DNA of 64,000 nucleotides from positions 213,234,655-213,298,654 of the forward strand of contig OY998175.1 of assembly GCA_963921935.1 (NCBI GenBank). Direction: 5' to 3'. The number at the start of each line of letters is the position of its first letter. Position 1 is the first letter of the stretch. Below are positions 22,150 through 32,420 of the stretch, in pieces. Both the position numbers and the translations under genes were made by a program. The notes beneath the pieces are model-generated. The model did not search any database. It had not been told where the DNA came from and saw only the letters and a program-made list of their open reading frames with translations. Source of the DNA: Galeruca laticollis (lineage: Eukaryota; Arthropoda; Insecta; Coleoptera; Chrysomelidae).

Positions 22150-22637
22150 CACCTTCATTCCATATTTTAAATGTGATCCTCCTCGCTCAAGACATATTTC
22201 ATACAGATGTTTCAAGTTTCTCGTCATGTGTTAGAATAAGAATGATCTCAGGTTCGCGAAGAAGGCTCTAACGGCATCCATCGATGGCTTGTAGTACCCG
22301 TTTAAAAACGGCAGTTTTAGCCATGCCCCAAATGTATGCGTGTGAAGGATACGGGAAGTCAGTAAATCGTGAAATGAATCTGCTTGGAAAATCTTCCTGA
22401 AAAAATTGACAAACTGCGGCAGAAGTGTGGCAAGTTGTCCCGTCCTCCTGGAAAAATTGCTCTCGAAATGCCAGATTACTTGCACTACAGAATTGACGTA
22501 TATCAGGGATAAAGCGTGTTAACATTTGTATGTACCTCTGTTGATTAAGTGTGACTTGCCTACCATTCTCTTCGATAAAGTACGGACCAATGATTCCGTG
22601 TCCCGAAACTGCACACCAGACACTCACTTTTGCACTA
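22150..22637 (-). pseudogene. Tc1-like transposase, C-terminal catalytic part
   Basis: The minus strand from 22637 reads VSVWCAVSGHGIIGPYFIEE, then QQRYIQMLTRFIPDI. Next comes FFQEDGTTCHTS, the QQDGAxxH box that carries the second catalytic Asp, then SRFISRFTDFPYPSHAY, IWGMAKTAVFKRV and, after a frameshift near 22270, a LERGGSH tail. This is the DDE/D half of insect Tc1/IS630 transposases. The N-terminal part is missing: the fragment ends exactly at the solo LTR. It is not the other half of the fragment at 1.0-1.6 kb, because orientation and sequence context differ. Confidence 0.78.
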
Positions 22638-22893
22638 TGTTAGGCCTAATTGTTACTGTCGAGTAGGTTAAAGACCCAATAAATTCATGATATGGATTTA
22701 GATTAGATTAAAAATGGTCTTTATTATCAGTCTCCAAATTCTCTTATATACAACATACTAAAAATTAACTAACAGTGTGCTGATGGTATGGCGATTTTTA
22801 GTGATATCGTGTGTGTCGTGATGTCCTCATGGCTCCTTGCTCCAAGAGTATTATCTATATATTCTGGTTTTTCGAATAACTTTGCCTCTAACA
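22638..22893 (-). mobile_element. Probable solo LTR, 256 bp
   Basis: On the minus strand it begins TGTTAGAGGCAAAG and ends GGCCTAACA, so the ends form the TGTTA...TAACA inverted repeat of LTRs. Inside, in LTR order, are a TATA box (GTATATAAGAG) and a polyadenylation signal (AATAAAG). No primer-binding site follows, and no gag or pol lies beside it, so it is a solo LTR. The inverted repeat extends outward to ACTATGTTAG...CTAACATAGT. No clean 4-6 bp target duplication was seen. Confidence 0.7.
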
Positions 22894-22899
22894 TAGTCG

Positions 22900-23225
22900 C
22901 ATCTTTCGGGTGAGGTATCCCTGAAAACCGGCTGAAAAACATGGTTTCAAAATTGAATCGGGGGTATTAGATTTCGAGAGGGCAACATGGCTGACGTTGA
23001 TTTGAATTATAGTTTTTTAGGAATGTAGTTTATTTTGCATAAGAGTTACTATAGAACTGTTGTTTACCTGAACTGAGGTTACACCCTATGAAGAAAATGG
23101 AATTCGGAGTTTTAAACAACCAAGTTATGTAATTAGCGATCCATGCAGAAGCCTACACCCACTATCGCGGATTCCTTCACCCACTATCGCGGATTCCTTC
23201 TGTGTGATTTGCGTCCTTGAGATTT
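22900..23225. other. No gene; short 22-bp direct repeat
   Basis: No coding signal. ACCCACTATCGCGGATTCC is present twice in tandem at about 23157-23200. The rest is unremarkable. Confidence 0.6.
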
Positions 23226-24475
23226 CTACGCAGATCTTGTGGCAGACAGTAGTTGTAAAAGTTTGCCGAGGTTTTGTTCTTTGATAGTAGGTATGTTGGC
23301 TTTTTCATGAAACCAAGACTTTATTGGGAGTTTGGGGTAAACTGTATTATATTTAATTGTCATTCTGAGACACTTGTTTTGTATTACCTGCAGGGAGTTG
23401 AAGTTGTGTTGTGTACCTGTGTTGTATATTCGGGCTGCGTGAGTGGGTCGAATTATCTGGTTGTATATAAGTATTTTGTTGTGACTTAAGAGTTTACTGT
23501 GGTTGCAATTGAGTGGAGAAAGTCTACCCATTGCAATCTTGGACTTTTTGTATTTGTTGTACAATGTGTGCACTTGCATTTGTATTAATTTGCATTGTGT
23601 AACCTAAGTATTTAATATTGATACTTGGGCGATGAGATGACCATCTACACAAAGCTGTGATTGCAAGGGGTGGGGGCTTTTAGCTATTCTCCGGAGAAAT
23701 AAATATTTTGTTTTGGAGGCGTTGATAGATAGTTAGTGTTTATTAAAATAAAGGATTATTTCTGTGTTGATGTGTGTTTGTACAGTGTCTAATGTGTCTT
23801 CAGGATTATTTCTGATACTACAAAACAAGTGTCGTCAGCGAACATAGCTGTTAATATTTGGGGTGAGGTTGGGAGATCGTCGATGAAATTGGAGTATAGC
23901 AGAGGTGATAATACAACCTTTGCGGGACTCCAGCTTGAATACAGTATGGGCCTGCTGGGTGGTCATAAATTTTTGCGAAAAATTTTCTATTGTTTAAATA
24001 TGAATTAATTATTTTAATCAAATAATTAGGTATTTGTAAATTAATTAATTTATAAATTAGTCCCTCGAGCCATGAATCAAAAGCCTTTTATATGTCTATG
24101 GTGGCCATAACGGCCTTGTTTTTCTTCTGAAAACCTTCCCGAATGTAATTAATAACTCTTATGATATGTGCGACTGTACAGTGGCCGCTCGTGAAACCGT
24201 ATTGCTCGAGGGGGATAATATTATTTTTGTTAATAAAAGATTGCAGACTTTTTTAAAATTATTTTATATATCACCTTTGCTATATTATTCAGGAGGGATA
24301 TTGATCTATAGCTATCCACATAACATGGTTCTTTATTCGCTTTGATGATGGGTATAATGTTGGATATCTTGAGCATATCGGGGTATTGTCTAGTCTTTAG
24401 TAATATGTTACGAATGCCATCCAACCGGGAGCTTTTTTTTATTGTTGAATTATGTTGTGCGTTTCTGTACAAGTT
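23226..24475 (-). pseudogene. LINE-B reverse transcriptase and C-terminus
   Basis: Blocks in order on the minus strand. At 24472-24300 lie LKISNIIPIIKANKEPCYVD and YRSISLLNNIAKV (fingers). Near 24060-23990 is WLEGLIYKLINLQIPNYLIK, near 23950 QAGVPQ, and near 23850-23825 AMFADDTCFVV with both catalytic aspartates present. The C-terminus at 23579-23226 has KILIYNQIIRPTHAARIYNT and VIQNKCLRMTIKYN. Frameshifts separate the blocks. It would perform target-primed reverse transcription. The intact FADD box suggests a younger decay than LINE-A or LINE-C. Confidence 0.82.
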
Positions 24476-24959
24476 GTTAAGTAATGTGTGTTTACTTTGT
24501 TTAATTGGCGTTGTGTGTGACGTGAATTATTAATGAAGTTATTTTGAAAGTACTTTCCGAACTTTTCTGCGATATATGTCATGTCTGTTATTGTTTGACC
24601 ATTGTCTACAATTTTGGTTATTGTTTTGTTTTGGTTTCTAAAACGACGGGAGATTTTCCAGAGCGAATTGTCTTATGGCTTTAAGTTGATTAGAAATCCC
24701 AATTGTCATTTTTGTGTATTTTTATTCTCGTTTATTAAATGTTGGTAATGTTTTAGTGAATTATGGTCCTCTTCGTGTCTGGTTAGTTGCAATTTTTTCC
24801 TGATTTCTTTTCCTGTATTATTTGTATAATGTGATCGGGAAGGGTGTTGTGTATTTGCGTTTTCGATTTTAGTGTGGTTATTTGGTTTCTAGCCTCTATA
24901 ATTGTATTAATTGATCGATGTTTTCAATTTTATCATTTATTTTGAGATGTTCATTTATG

Positions 24960-25700
24960 TATTTTCTGAAGTTTATCCAATTTGTGGTTTTGTAATCATA
25001 TGTTTTGTTTTCTGTTATTTGAGTGTTGTGTGTAAGTTTTTAGCGAATGAGTACTGGATCGTGGTCCGAATTAAAATCTGTTAATGTTTTTATTTTGGTG
25101 AGGTTATTGATATTTTTCCCTATAGCAATATCTAGGGTGCTGGGGGATTGGTTTGCGTAAGGGAAAATGTTGGGGCGTCGGTGTAGTTGTATTACAGTCG
25201 AAGTTATCGCAGAAGTTCAGTAGAGTACTTCCGTTTTCGTTGTGGTGTGTCAAGTAGGTCCCACTGTGGATGTTTACAGTTGAGATCACCTACTGTCAAC
25301 AGCTTATTGTGAGTTTTTATTATGTAAAAAAGTCTTTCATCTTTTAATTTTATACTGGGGGGTGGGGTTGTAAGTACCTACTATTTTGACTTTGTCGTCA
25401 AAAAGTATTCCAATTGATGATTTATTTTGTTGCAAGAGTTTGAAATTGATGCCTTTTCTGATTAATAGTACGATACCGCCACCTTTGCCGGGGCGGTCTT
25501 GTCTAAAAAAACGATATTCTGGGTTTCTGAAATTGGTTGATTTATTTGGCTAGAGGAACGTCTCGATTAGAAAGAATATTGGGTCTGTAAACGTCGAGAA
25601 AATGTCTGATTAAGTGGATTTTATGAAGTACTCCTGTACATTACAGAAAATTATTTTTAGGTTAAATCTTTTTTTATTCCTGTTTTACCACCTACCTGCC
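24960..25700 (-). pseudogene. LINE-B endonuclease
   Basis: Minus-strand blocks, read in mixed frames: a starting FCNVQEY region near 25640, FRQDRPGKGGG near 25490, and an HSGTYLTHHNENGS..LLNFCDNF region at 25289-25190 that corresponds to the GD.N..H..N..G..L..F motif of APE-like endonucleases. Several stops are present. It lies between ORF1 and the reverse transcriptase in the expected order. Confidence 0.68.
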
Positions 25701-25774
25701 TAGATGTCATACTTGTCGATGTTAGTTACAAAGTTATTCTATATTGTGAATTTCTCCATTGTTGGTGGCTTTTC

Positions 25775-27040
25775 TCATCTCTTGTAGAATATCATGGACC
25801 GCTCTCGTGGTTCATCAGGATTCATTAGAGTTTTTAATTCGTTGAACATATTGATTAGTTCGGTAAATTGGTGTATGTCGCTACTGTAGTTTGAGGGTTG
25901 ATTTGATGTTTTCTTTGGTGGGGGAAGGGGGTTCAAATTTTGTGAGGTAGTAAGCGAAGCATTCTTGGAGGGATGGCAGAGGAAATTTGCATTATTGTTG
26001 GTATTTTGTGTCCAAGGATTGGTTGTTAGTAAGGGGGCGGGGATATATTTTGTAGGGATAGGTTTGGTTTTTTGGGATAATGATCTCATTTCTTCCATCC
26101 ATATTTTTCTTTTTACAAACTCCGGGCAGATTTCCGCATTGCCTGGGTGATCCTCTTTGCAGTTTGCACATCTCATAGGGGTTCTCTCCTTCGTGCATTC
26201 GGGTGTTAGGTGTTGTCCAGCACACTTGTGACATCTAGGAGCACGCCCACAGTTAGATGTAGTGTGGCCCCATAGTTGAAAGATGTGGCATTGAATGATC
26301 GGTTTATTTTGGCGTATGTGCTCCCATTGCACTCGGGTGTGTTCAATTATTCTAACGTTTTTGTTGAGGAAATCTAGGGTGATTTTTGAATTTGTTACCA
26401 CTAAGTACAATGGTCTTCCCTTAGTTGTCATTCTGTATGTTTCAATTTTGAATACGTTATGTAGTTCCTCCTGGATATAGGTTATGTGGAGTCCCTCCGC
26501 AATGCCGTGGAGAACGAATGCATGGGACTTCTCCTCTCGTCTCGAATATGTATGAAATTGCACTTTTTCTCTTCTTAAAGTTAGTCTTAACTTTTCGAAG
26601 TCATCTGCATCCTTTGTGAAGACTATCGATGAGTTGTTCATATATTTTATTTCGAACGGTTTCGACTTTCTGCCTTGAGTATTGAAACCATTTCTTTATT
26701 TGCCGAAACACTACCCTCAATAAGATTAACGGGCACGGTAGTTGATTTTGACCTTTTTAGATTTGGTTTGTCGCTAATTTCTTCATCGGAACTAAGGTCA
26801 AGCTTTTAGTTTTTGACATTGAATTTTTTTACGTTTTTTTGTGTGGTTTTTGGTTTCTGCATCTCGTCGTCGGATATCTGATAGGGAATCGAATTGGTTT
26901 TGAGTGCCTATCGTGTATGTTTTTTTAGTTTTGCTTAAGATTTTATTGAATGAGGTGACTCTTTTTGGTTTTACAAAGCTGGATGGGGTGATTTCTCCAA
27001 CTTCCATGTGTTGGGATCTAAATTTATCGTTAGGACTCAT
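25775..27040 (-). pseudogene. LINE-B ORF1 (gag) with CCHC knuckles, split by a frameshift
   Basis: An N-terminal stretch at 27040-26798 begins MSPNDKFRSQ and holds GTQNQFDSLSD, a block typical of Jockey gag. The main 288-residue open stretch (26641-25775) contains an RRM-like region (LHGIAEGLHITYIQEEL) and three Cys/His knuckles at about residues 118-131, 137-149 and 158-172. The first knuckle (CHIFQLWGHTTSNC) has Phe in place of its second Cys; the other two (CHKCAGQHLTPEC, CANCKEDHPGNAEIC) look complete. A Pro/Asn-rich tail follows. Gag proteins of this family carry element RNA. The pieces between 26800 and 26641 are out of frame. Confidence 0.82.
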
Positions 27041-27059
27041 TTTTAGTAGTCTAGCGGTT

Positions 27060-27440
27060 ATTGTCTGATTTTTGTTGGATAATCTTTCATATTTTTTTCC
27101 TTGGCTTTAAAGCATAGCCCATGCATCCAGACACTAAGTAGGTAACATGTTTGAATCATCATGTAAAATTGATCTAAATATGTAAACCTGCAGAAAATTT
27201 TAAAATTGAATGTGACAATGTTTTGACACCTATTATACCTATCTAACAAGAACATTTTTTCCCTTACACAAAGGATTAAGTTACAAAGGTCGCTCTTTTC
27301 TCGCCCAGGGGTCACTCAGGTCATTTTTTTAAGACACCAAATACAAGGTAGACCACGAAGTAAGATAAATAATACAGTAGGATAGACATTTAAGAGTGCA
27401 AGATTATCTAATGGCCACAATTTAATGTTTGTCTCAGTAA
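27060..27440. other. No gene seen between LINE-B and LINE-C
   Basis: A 85-codon frame at 27315-27058 (minus) has no recognisable motif and probably represents LINE-B 5' UTR or chance. Confidence 0.4.
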
Positions 27441-27446
27441 CAAAAC

Positions 27447-28300
27447 TCATAAGGCAGCGGAATATATTTTTTTATTTGTTGATAATAGATACAAAATATT
27501 GTAAGTTGCTTCAACTTTTAAATTTAGAACCTTTTGTATCAATTTTTCAGATTTTTTGAATCTATTGCAATTGAAGAATATGTTGTCTAATTCGGACGAG
27601 ACATTGCAAGTAGTACATAGGTTACTATCCAAGATATTGATTTTACGTAAATGTGCAGGATAGCTGGCATGTCCAAACTTCATACGACTGATGGTAGTTA
27701 TGTATTTCCTTGGGCACTGATCATCTTAGAACCAGCACGGTTTTCAATTTTTGGTACTAGCTGTGTGTAGCGAGTAGGTTTTGTGTTATAATATTCCATG
27801 TATTGTTTATTCCAGTTTATATACATTTTAGTTCTGGTTAGGTTAAATCTTTCATCCCATGTTATCCAGCAGATCGTTTCTTCACATGTTATTATGATCT
27901 GTTTTGCCAATTCGTCCACTTGTTCATTATATCCAAGTCCAGTGTGGGCTTTGACTCGATCAAAAATTATTCGTTCATTTTCATTGAGTTCTGCCAGATT
28001 CATTTTAATTTTTGTTATATATGGATTATTATACTTTGAATTTATTTCTAAGTGCGATTTTCAACTATTTAGGACAGCAACTGAATCAGTAAAAATTAAA
28101 TTCAATATTGTTTTGAATTGTATATTCTATTGTTTTTAATATGGCTATAGATTCTGCACTGAAAATGGATGTTTTTCTAGTTGGTAACAGTGTTGTATCT
28201 GCTGGGGTTTTACGATTGCAACACCGGTCTCTTTATTTTTTGAAGCATCAGTATATATTGGTGTGCAGTTTTGATATGTACTTGTGATTTGATTGGCTAC
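27447..28300 (-). pseudogene. LINE-C RNase H and C-terminal region
   Basis: Minus-strand reading shows IYTDASKNKETGVAIV near 28270, a region holding the catalytic Glu after a frame change near 28160, then at 28003-27880 FDRVKAHTGLGYNEQVDELA, the last RNase H helix with its conserved His and Asp. It ends at 27683-27447 with KFGHASYPAHLRKINI and CTTCNVSSELDNIFFNC, the C-terminal Cys/His block. The frames are broken but the order is complete. Confidence 0.78.
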
Positions 28301-28500
28301 TGTATTGTTTAGAGCTGTAACTTCTGAATATTCCTGGATTATTATTGTCACATCTAGTAGAAATTCCATGAGATTTACAGAAATGCTGATAGGATTGAAA
28401 TCACTTGTGTTTCTATAAGTTTCACATAGAACGGGTGGACTTTTATGTTTCCAACATTTAGATGTCAGGTCATGAATGTTTAAAGCTGTTACTATAGGCA

Positions 28501-29490
28501 TTAATGGGAAATTTGTATTTTGCGTTTTAAGATGTTTTTCTCTGCTAACATGTGTCTCCGTAGTTCTAGGGGAGGTTCTAACGTTTCTGCTCGAAGTGGT
28601 TCGATGGGAGTTGATTTCATCACTCCAATGCACAACCTCAAAGCTTTATTTTGTAAGACATCCAGCTTCCTTAGCTCCTTCTTGTTTGCGCAGCCATATA
28701 ATGTGCTGCCATAGTCTATAATTGACCTTATGTATGCCTTGTAACCAGTTAGTGCAGTTTGGGGGTTTGCACCCCACCATGTTTTCATTAAAGATTTGAG
28801 AAAGTTTAGTCCATCACTTGTTTTTACTAGAATTTCCTCTATGTGTTTTAAATGTCAGCTTTCTGTCAAATGTAATACCAAGATATTTAAATTCGTTGGC
28901 TAGAGGTAACCGAATATTTCCCAATGTTATTGTGGGGGTATTTAAAATGTTATCTCGAGTAAAGATTGCACATTGTGATTTGTTTGGAGAAATATCCAAT
29001 CCATGTTTCTCTAAACAATTGAAGAGTTGTGTTATAGTTGTATTAAATAAAGTTAAGCACTGTTCAACTCTTTTCGAATATATGTAGATGGCAAAGTCGA
29101 CTGCATACTGGATAATATTAGCGTTGGGTGTAATCATGTGAATGTTTATAGTGTAAATATTGAATAGTAATGGTGCTAATACGGAGCCTTGTGGTAGACC
29201 TCTGTTGGCTACTCGACTTTTTAACAGGGTTCCATTTTGTTGTCGAACTGTTACAGATCTATCTACATACAGTTTGCAAATAATATTTGCTATTTCTACA
29301 GGTACCTGCAGATCGATTAATTTTCCGCGTAATATTTGCCATTGTACACAGTCATAAGCGGATTTGATATTGAGGAATAGTGTAATAAGATATTCGTCTT
29401 TTGCGAAACATGCTTGTACTTCTGTAACAATATGTGCCGCTGCGTCATAAGTTTCGTAGTTTCTTTTATATCCATATTGAGTGGCTATGC
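28501..29490 (-). pseudogene. LINE-C reverse transcriptase, catalytic Asp lost
   Basis: The long open stretch at 29569-28814 includes TYDAAAHIVTEVQACFAKDE, LNIKSAYDCVQWQILRGKL, NRGLPQGSVLAPLLFNIYTI and IQYAVDFAIYIYS. The last is the catalytic YADD box with the first Asp changed to Val (YAVD). The C-terminal thumb reads FKYLGITFDRKLTFKTH. The next stretch (28788-28501) continues with YIRSIIDYGSTLYG and QNKALRLCIGVMKSTPIEPL, the usual connector to RNase H. A frameshift separates the two. It is similar to R1/LOA/I-type LINEs. Confidence 0.85.
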
Positions 29491-29765
29491 TGGTTTTACT
29501 TTTGTAAGGTGAATATACGTATTGCCCGTATCTCAAATCGTTCAGGCTTGTCCATGTCCTTTCCCACACAGAGCCATAAGAAACACATTTCCTGCTTCGG
29601 CAATCTCGTCCTGATTTGCATGAGGGTCTTTGACAGCATCAATGATTGGTTGTACGTCATCATTCCTTTGCAGGACTTCAGTTTCCCTTTATTGAAGAAG
29701 GCTGACGTTGTGTCATAAACACTCATCGCGTGCAGGAACAATATATATGGTCTGATAGGGTTTTG
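29490..29765 (-). pseudogene. Fragment of a repeat-associated protein with a CDTTSA-like block
   Basis: The minus strand reads FLHAMSVYDTTSAFFNKGKL, then after a frame change EIAEAGNVFLMALCGKGHGQ and LNDLRYGQYVYSPYKSK. The HAM.GCDTTSAFF.KGK, EIAEAGE.F and LNDLRY order recurs in multicopy, uncharacterised arthropod proteins that I associate with mobile elements; I cannot name the family with certainty. The Gly-Cys of GCDTTSA reads Val-Tyr here. The fragment ends where LINE-C begins, so LINE-C probably inserted beside or into it. Confidence 0.5.
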
Positions 29766-30580
29766 TCAGCAGCAAGATAAGGATTATAGAGGGTTTGAGA
29801 TACCTTCCCCTTTCCTGATTAAAAAAAAGACATTCTTTATATCAGGGTTACACAGGCCAATCAACAAAATCACCAAAAGGTCGATATCTTCCTCCACCAC
29901 TATCACATATGTACTTTCATTTTGTAATGGAAGGTTATATACGAAAAGTTTATGGTTTCCGAGTTATAAACAAAAATCAGGAAAAAAATTAAATTTTTCA
30001 TCTTTTTTCATTCTCTTTAATGTTAGGTCACGAAATTTGCTAGCAAATCTCAGATTCGAATTCAGCACTCCAAAAAATATATAAAGTGGAAAAAAATCAA
30101 AACTACTCCAAAACTTTCCCGCTAGTGGTACTTTTGATCATAAATTGACTGTATTATATAGCCAGAATAAGTGATATTAAATATTCTGACCAATTGTGTA
30201 TTTCAAAAACTAGAGCTTACAGAATTTTTTCATTGCCAAAACATTCAAAACATTTTTTGTGTATTGATATCATAGTTTCTACTACTTCTATCCAGAGATG
30301 TGTATTGCTTAAAATATATATCTTTAGAAGACTTAGTTACTGAGCATAATAGTTGTTTTTTGCTATGATCTGAAACATTGTTTTTTTTAGGTATATTCAA
30401 CTTCAAGGTGTTCATCTTTTGGATATCAACAACAATCCGTTGCTGTAAATACATATTAATTAAGGCTATTTTTTATCTAATGTATTGATAGTTTGATAAA
30501 AATAAAAATTTACTCTAGACAGTTAAAAAATAAATGAATACTTTTAGAACTATTGATACATTTTTTGTTATTTATTTTAA
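29766..30580. other. No gene seen
   Basis: AT-rich. Short frames only, including a 69-codon minus frame at 30454-30245 without motifs. Confidence 0.5.
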
Positions 30581-30584
30581 TTGG

Positions 30585-32420
30585 CAATATATATGGTAAA
30601 TGGTAGACTACAAATAGCAGGAATCTATAGCATAAATCTCACTAGCTTGATGGAAACGGATTATTTCATAGTTTAGATGAAATAGTATAATCTCAAAACC
30701 GGTATCTATTCTCTCTCCTTCAACCCTTTTAAATAAATTTTAACGTTCCCATTTTAAAATGCCCGAGAATCATCTTGCTCTACGCATTAACTTAAATTTC
30801 AAAGTTAATAAATAGATGATTCTCCGCCCTTCATCTGAATCTGCAGGCATATTGTATCACATAACATATATTTCTCATAATTCTAGCTTGTTGGTAAACT
30901 ACGAATTGAAGCAGCAACAGCAGAAATTTGATGTATAAATCTCAACATCATTGGTAAAAAATTATCTACGATAGTTTAGATAAAAGTGTGATGAAACAAA
31001 ACTGTGTCAATAGATTGGTACGGACATAATTTCCTCTCATTTCGTTTCAACACTCCAATTTGCCCCCATGTGCAAGAATCAGCGTTGCTATACACATTAA
31101 CATGAAATTTACAAGTTAATTAATGGTTCTGCACACATCAATTAAATCTGTAGTTATGGCACCATATCTTATAAACATATCTCTCATAATTATAGCTAGG
31201 TGGTTATGATTCTCGCTTGTTGGTAGACTACAAATAGAACCAGCAGAAGAAGAAACCTAACGAATAAATATCACTGTCATTGTTGACAAATTGATCCAGA
31301 TAGATTAGTTAAAATAGTACAGAAACACAAAACAGTTGCTAAAGTCGTTTCGAAATAACACTTTTAAAGAGATTTTAACGTTCCCATTTTAAAATGCCCG
31401 AGAATCATCTTGCTCTACGCATTAACTTGAATTTGAAAGTTAATAAATAGATGATTCTCCGCCCTTCATCTGAATCTGCAGGCATATTGTATCACATAAC
31501 ATATATTTCTCATAATTCTAGCTTGTTGGTAAACTACGAATTGAAGCAGCAACAGCAGAAATTTGTTGTATAAATCTCAACATCATTGGCAAAAAATGAT
31601 CTACGATAGTTTAGATAAAAGTGTAACGAAACAAAACTGTGTCAATAGATTGGTCCGGAAATAATTTCCTCTCATTTCGTTTGAACACTCCAATTTGCCC
31701 CCATGTGCAAGAATCGGCGTTGCTATACACATTAACCTGGAATTTACAAGTTAATGAATGGTTCTGCACACATCAATTCAATCTGTAGTTATGGCACCAT
31801 ATCTTATAAACATATCTCTAATTATAGCTAGGTGGTTATGATTCTCGCTTGTCGGTAGACTATAAATAGAACCAGCAGAAGAAGAAACCTGACAATAAAT
31901 ATCACTGTCATTGTTGACAAATTGATCCAGATAGTTTAGTTAAAATAGTACAGAAACACAAAACATAGTTGCTAAAATCGTTTCAAAATAACCCTTTTAA
32001 AGAAATTTTAACGTTCCCATTTTAAAATGCCCGGGAATCATCTTGCTCTACGCATTAACTTAAATTTCAAAGTTAATAAATAGATGATTCTCCGCCCTTC
32101 ATCTGAATCTGCAGGCATATTGTATCACATAACATAATTTCTCATAATTCTAGCTGGTTGGTAAACTACGAATTGAAGCAGCAACAGCAGAAATTTGATG
32201 TATAAATCTCGACATTATTGGTTAAAAATTGTCTACGATAGTTAAGCTAAAAGCGTAATGAAACAAAACTGTGTCAATAGATTGGTACGAAAATAATTTC
32301 CTCTCATTTCGTTTGAACACTCCAATTTGCCCCCAAGTTCAAGAATCAGCGTTGCTATACACATTAACCTGAAATTTACAACTTGAATGATTCTGCACAG
32401 ATCAATTAAATCTGTAGTTA
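30585..32420 (+). repeat. Satellite, ~634-bp higher-order repeat, about three copies
   Basis: The anchor AACGTTCCCATTTTAAAATG occurs at 30742, 31377 and 32010, giving periods of 635 and 633 bp. The copies are very similar. Each 634-bp unit contains two related halves of ~317 bp. These share GTTGGTAGACTAC-like, AGCAGCAACAGCAGAA and AAATCTC..CATCATTGG words with each other and with the ~250-bp monomers that follow. The array has therefore evolved a dimeric higher-order structure from the same basic monomer. Confidence 0.9.

Larger units (their letters stand above)
23226..27045 (-). mobile_element. LINE-B, Jockey-type non-LTR retrotransposon
   Basis: A nearly full-length Jockey-like element on the minus strand. 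Gag-like ORF1 spans 27040-25775. ORF2 follows, with endonuclease (about 25700-24960), reverse transcriptase (about 24470-23700) and C-terminal region (23579-23226). There is no RNase H, as in most Jockey elements. Individual blocks are well conserved, including an intact FADDT reverse transcriptase box, but the reading frame is broken at many places. Confidence 0.85.
27440..29490 (-). mobile_element. LINE-C, RNase H-bearing LINE, 5' truncated
   Basis: Minus-strand element with reverse transcriptase (29490-28814), connection domain (28788-28501), RNase H (about 28290-27880) and a C-terminal Cys/His block (27683-27447). The endonuclease and ORF1 are absent. The element starts abruptly inside the reverse transcriptase next to an unrelated protein fragment at 29.5 kb. 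5' truncation is the usual outcome of incomplete target-primed reverse transcription. Confidence 0.82.
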
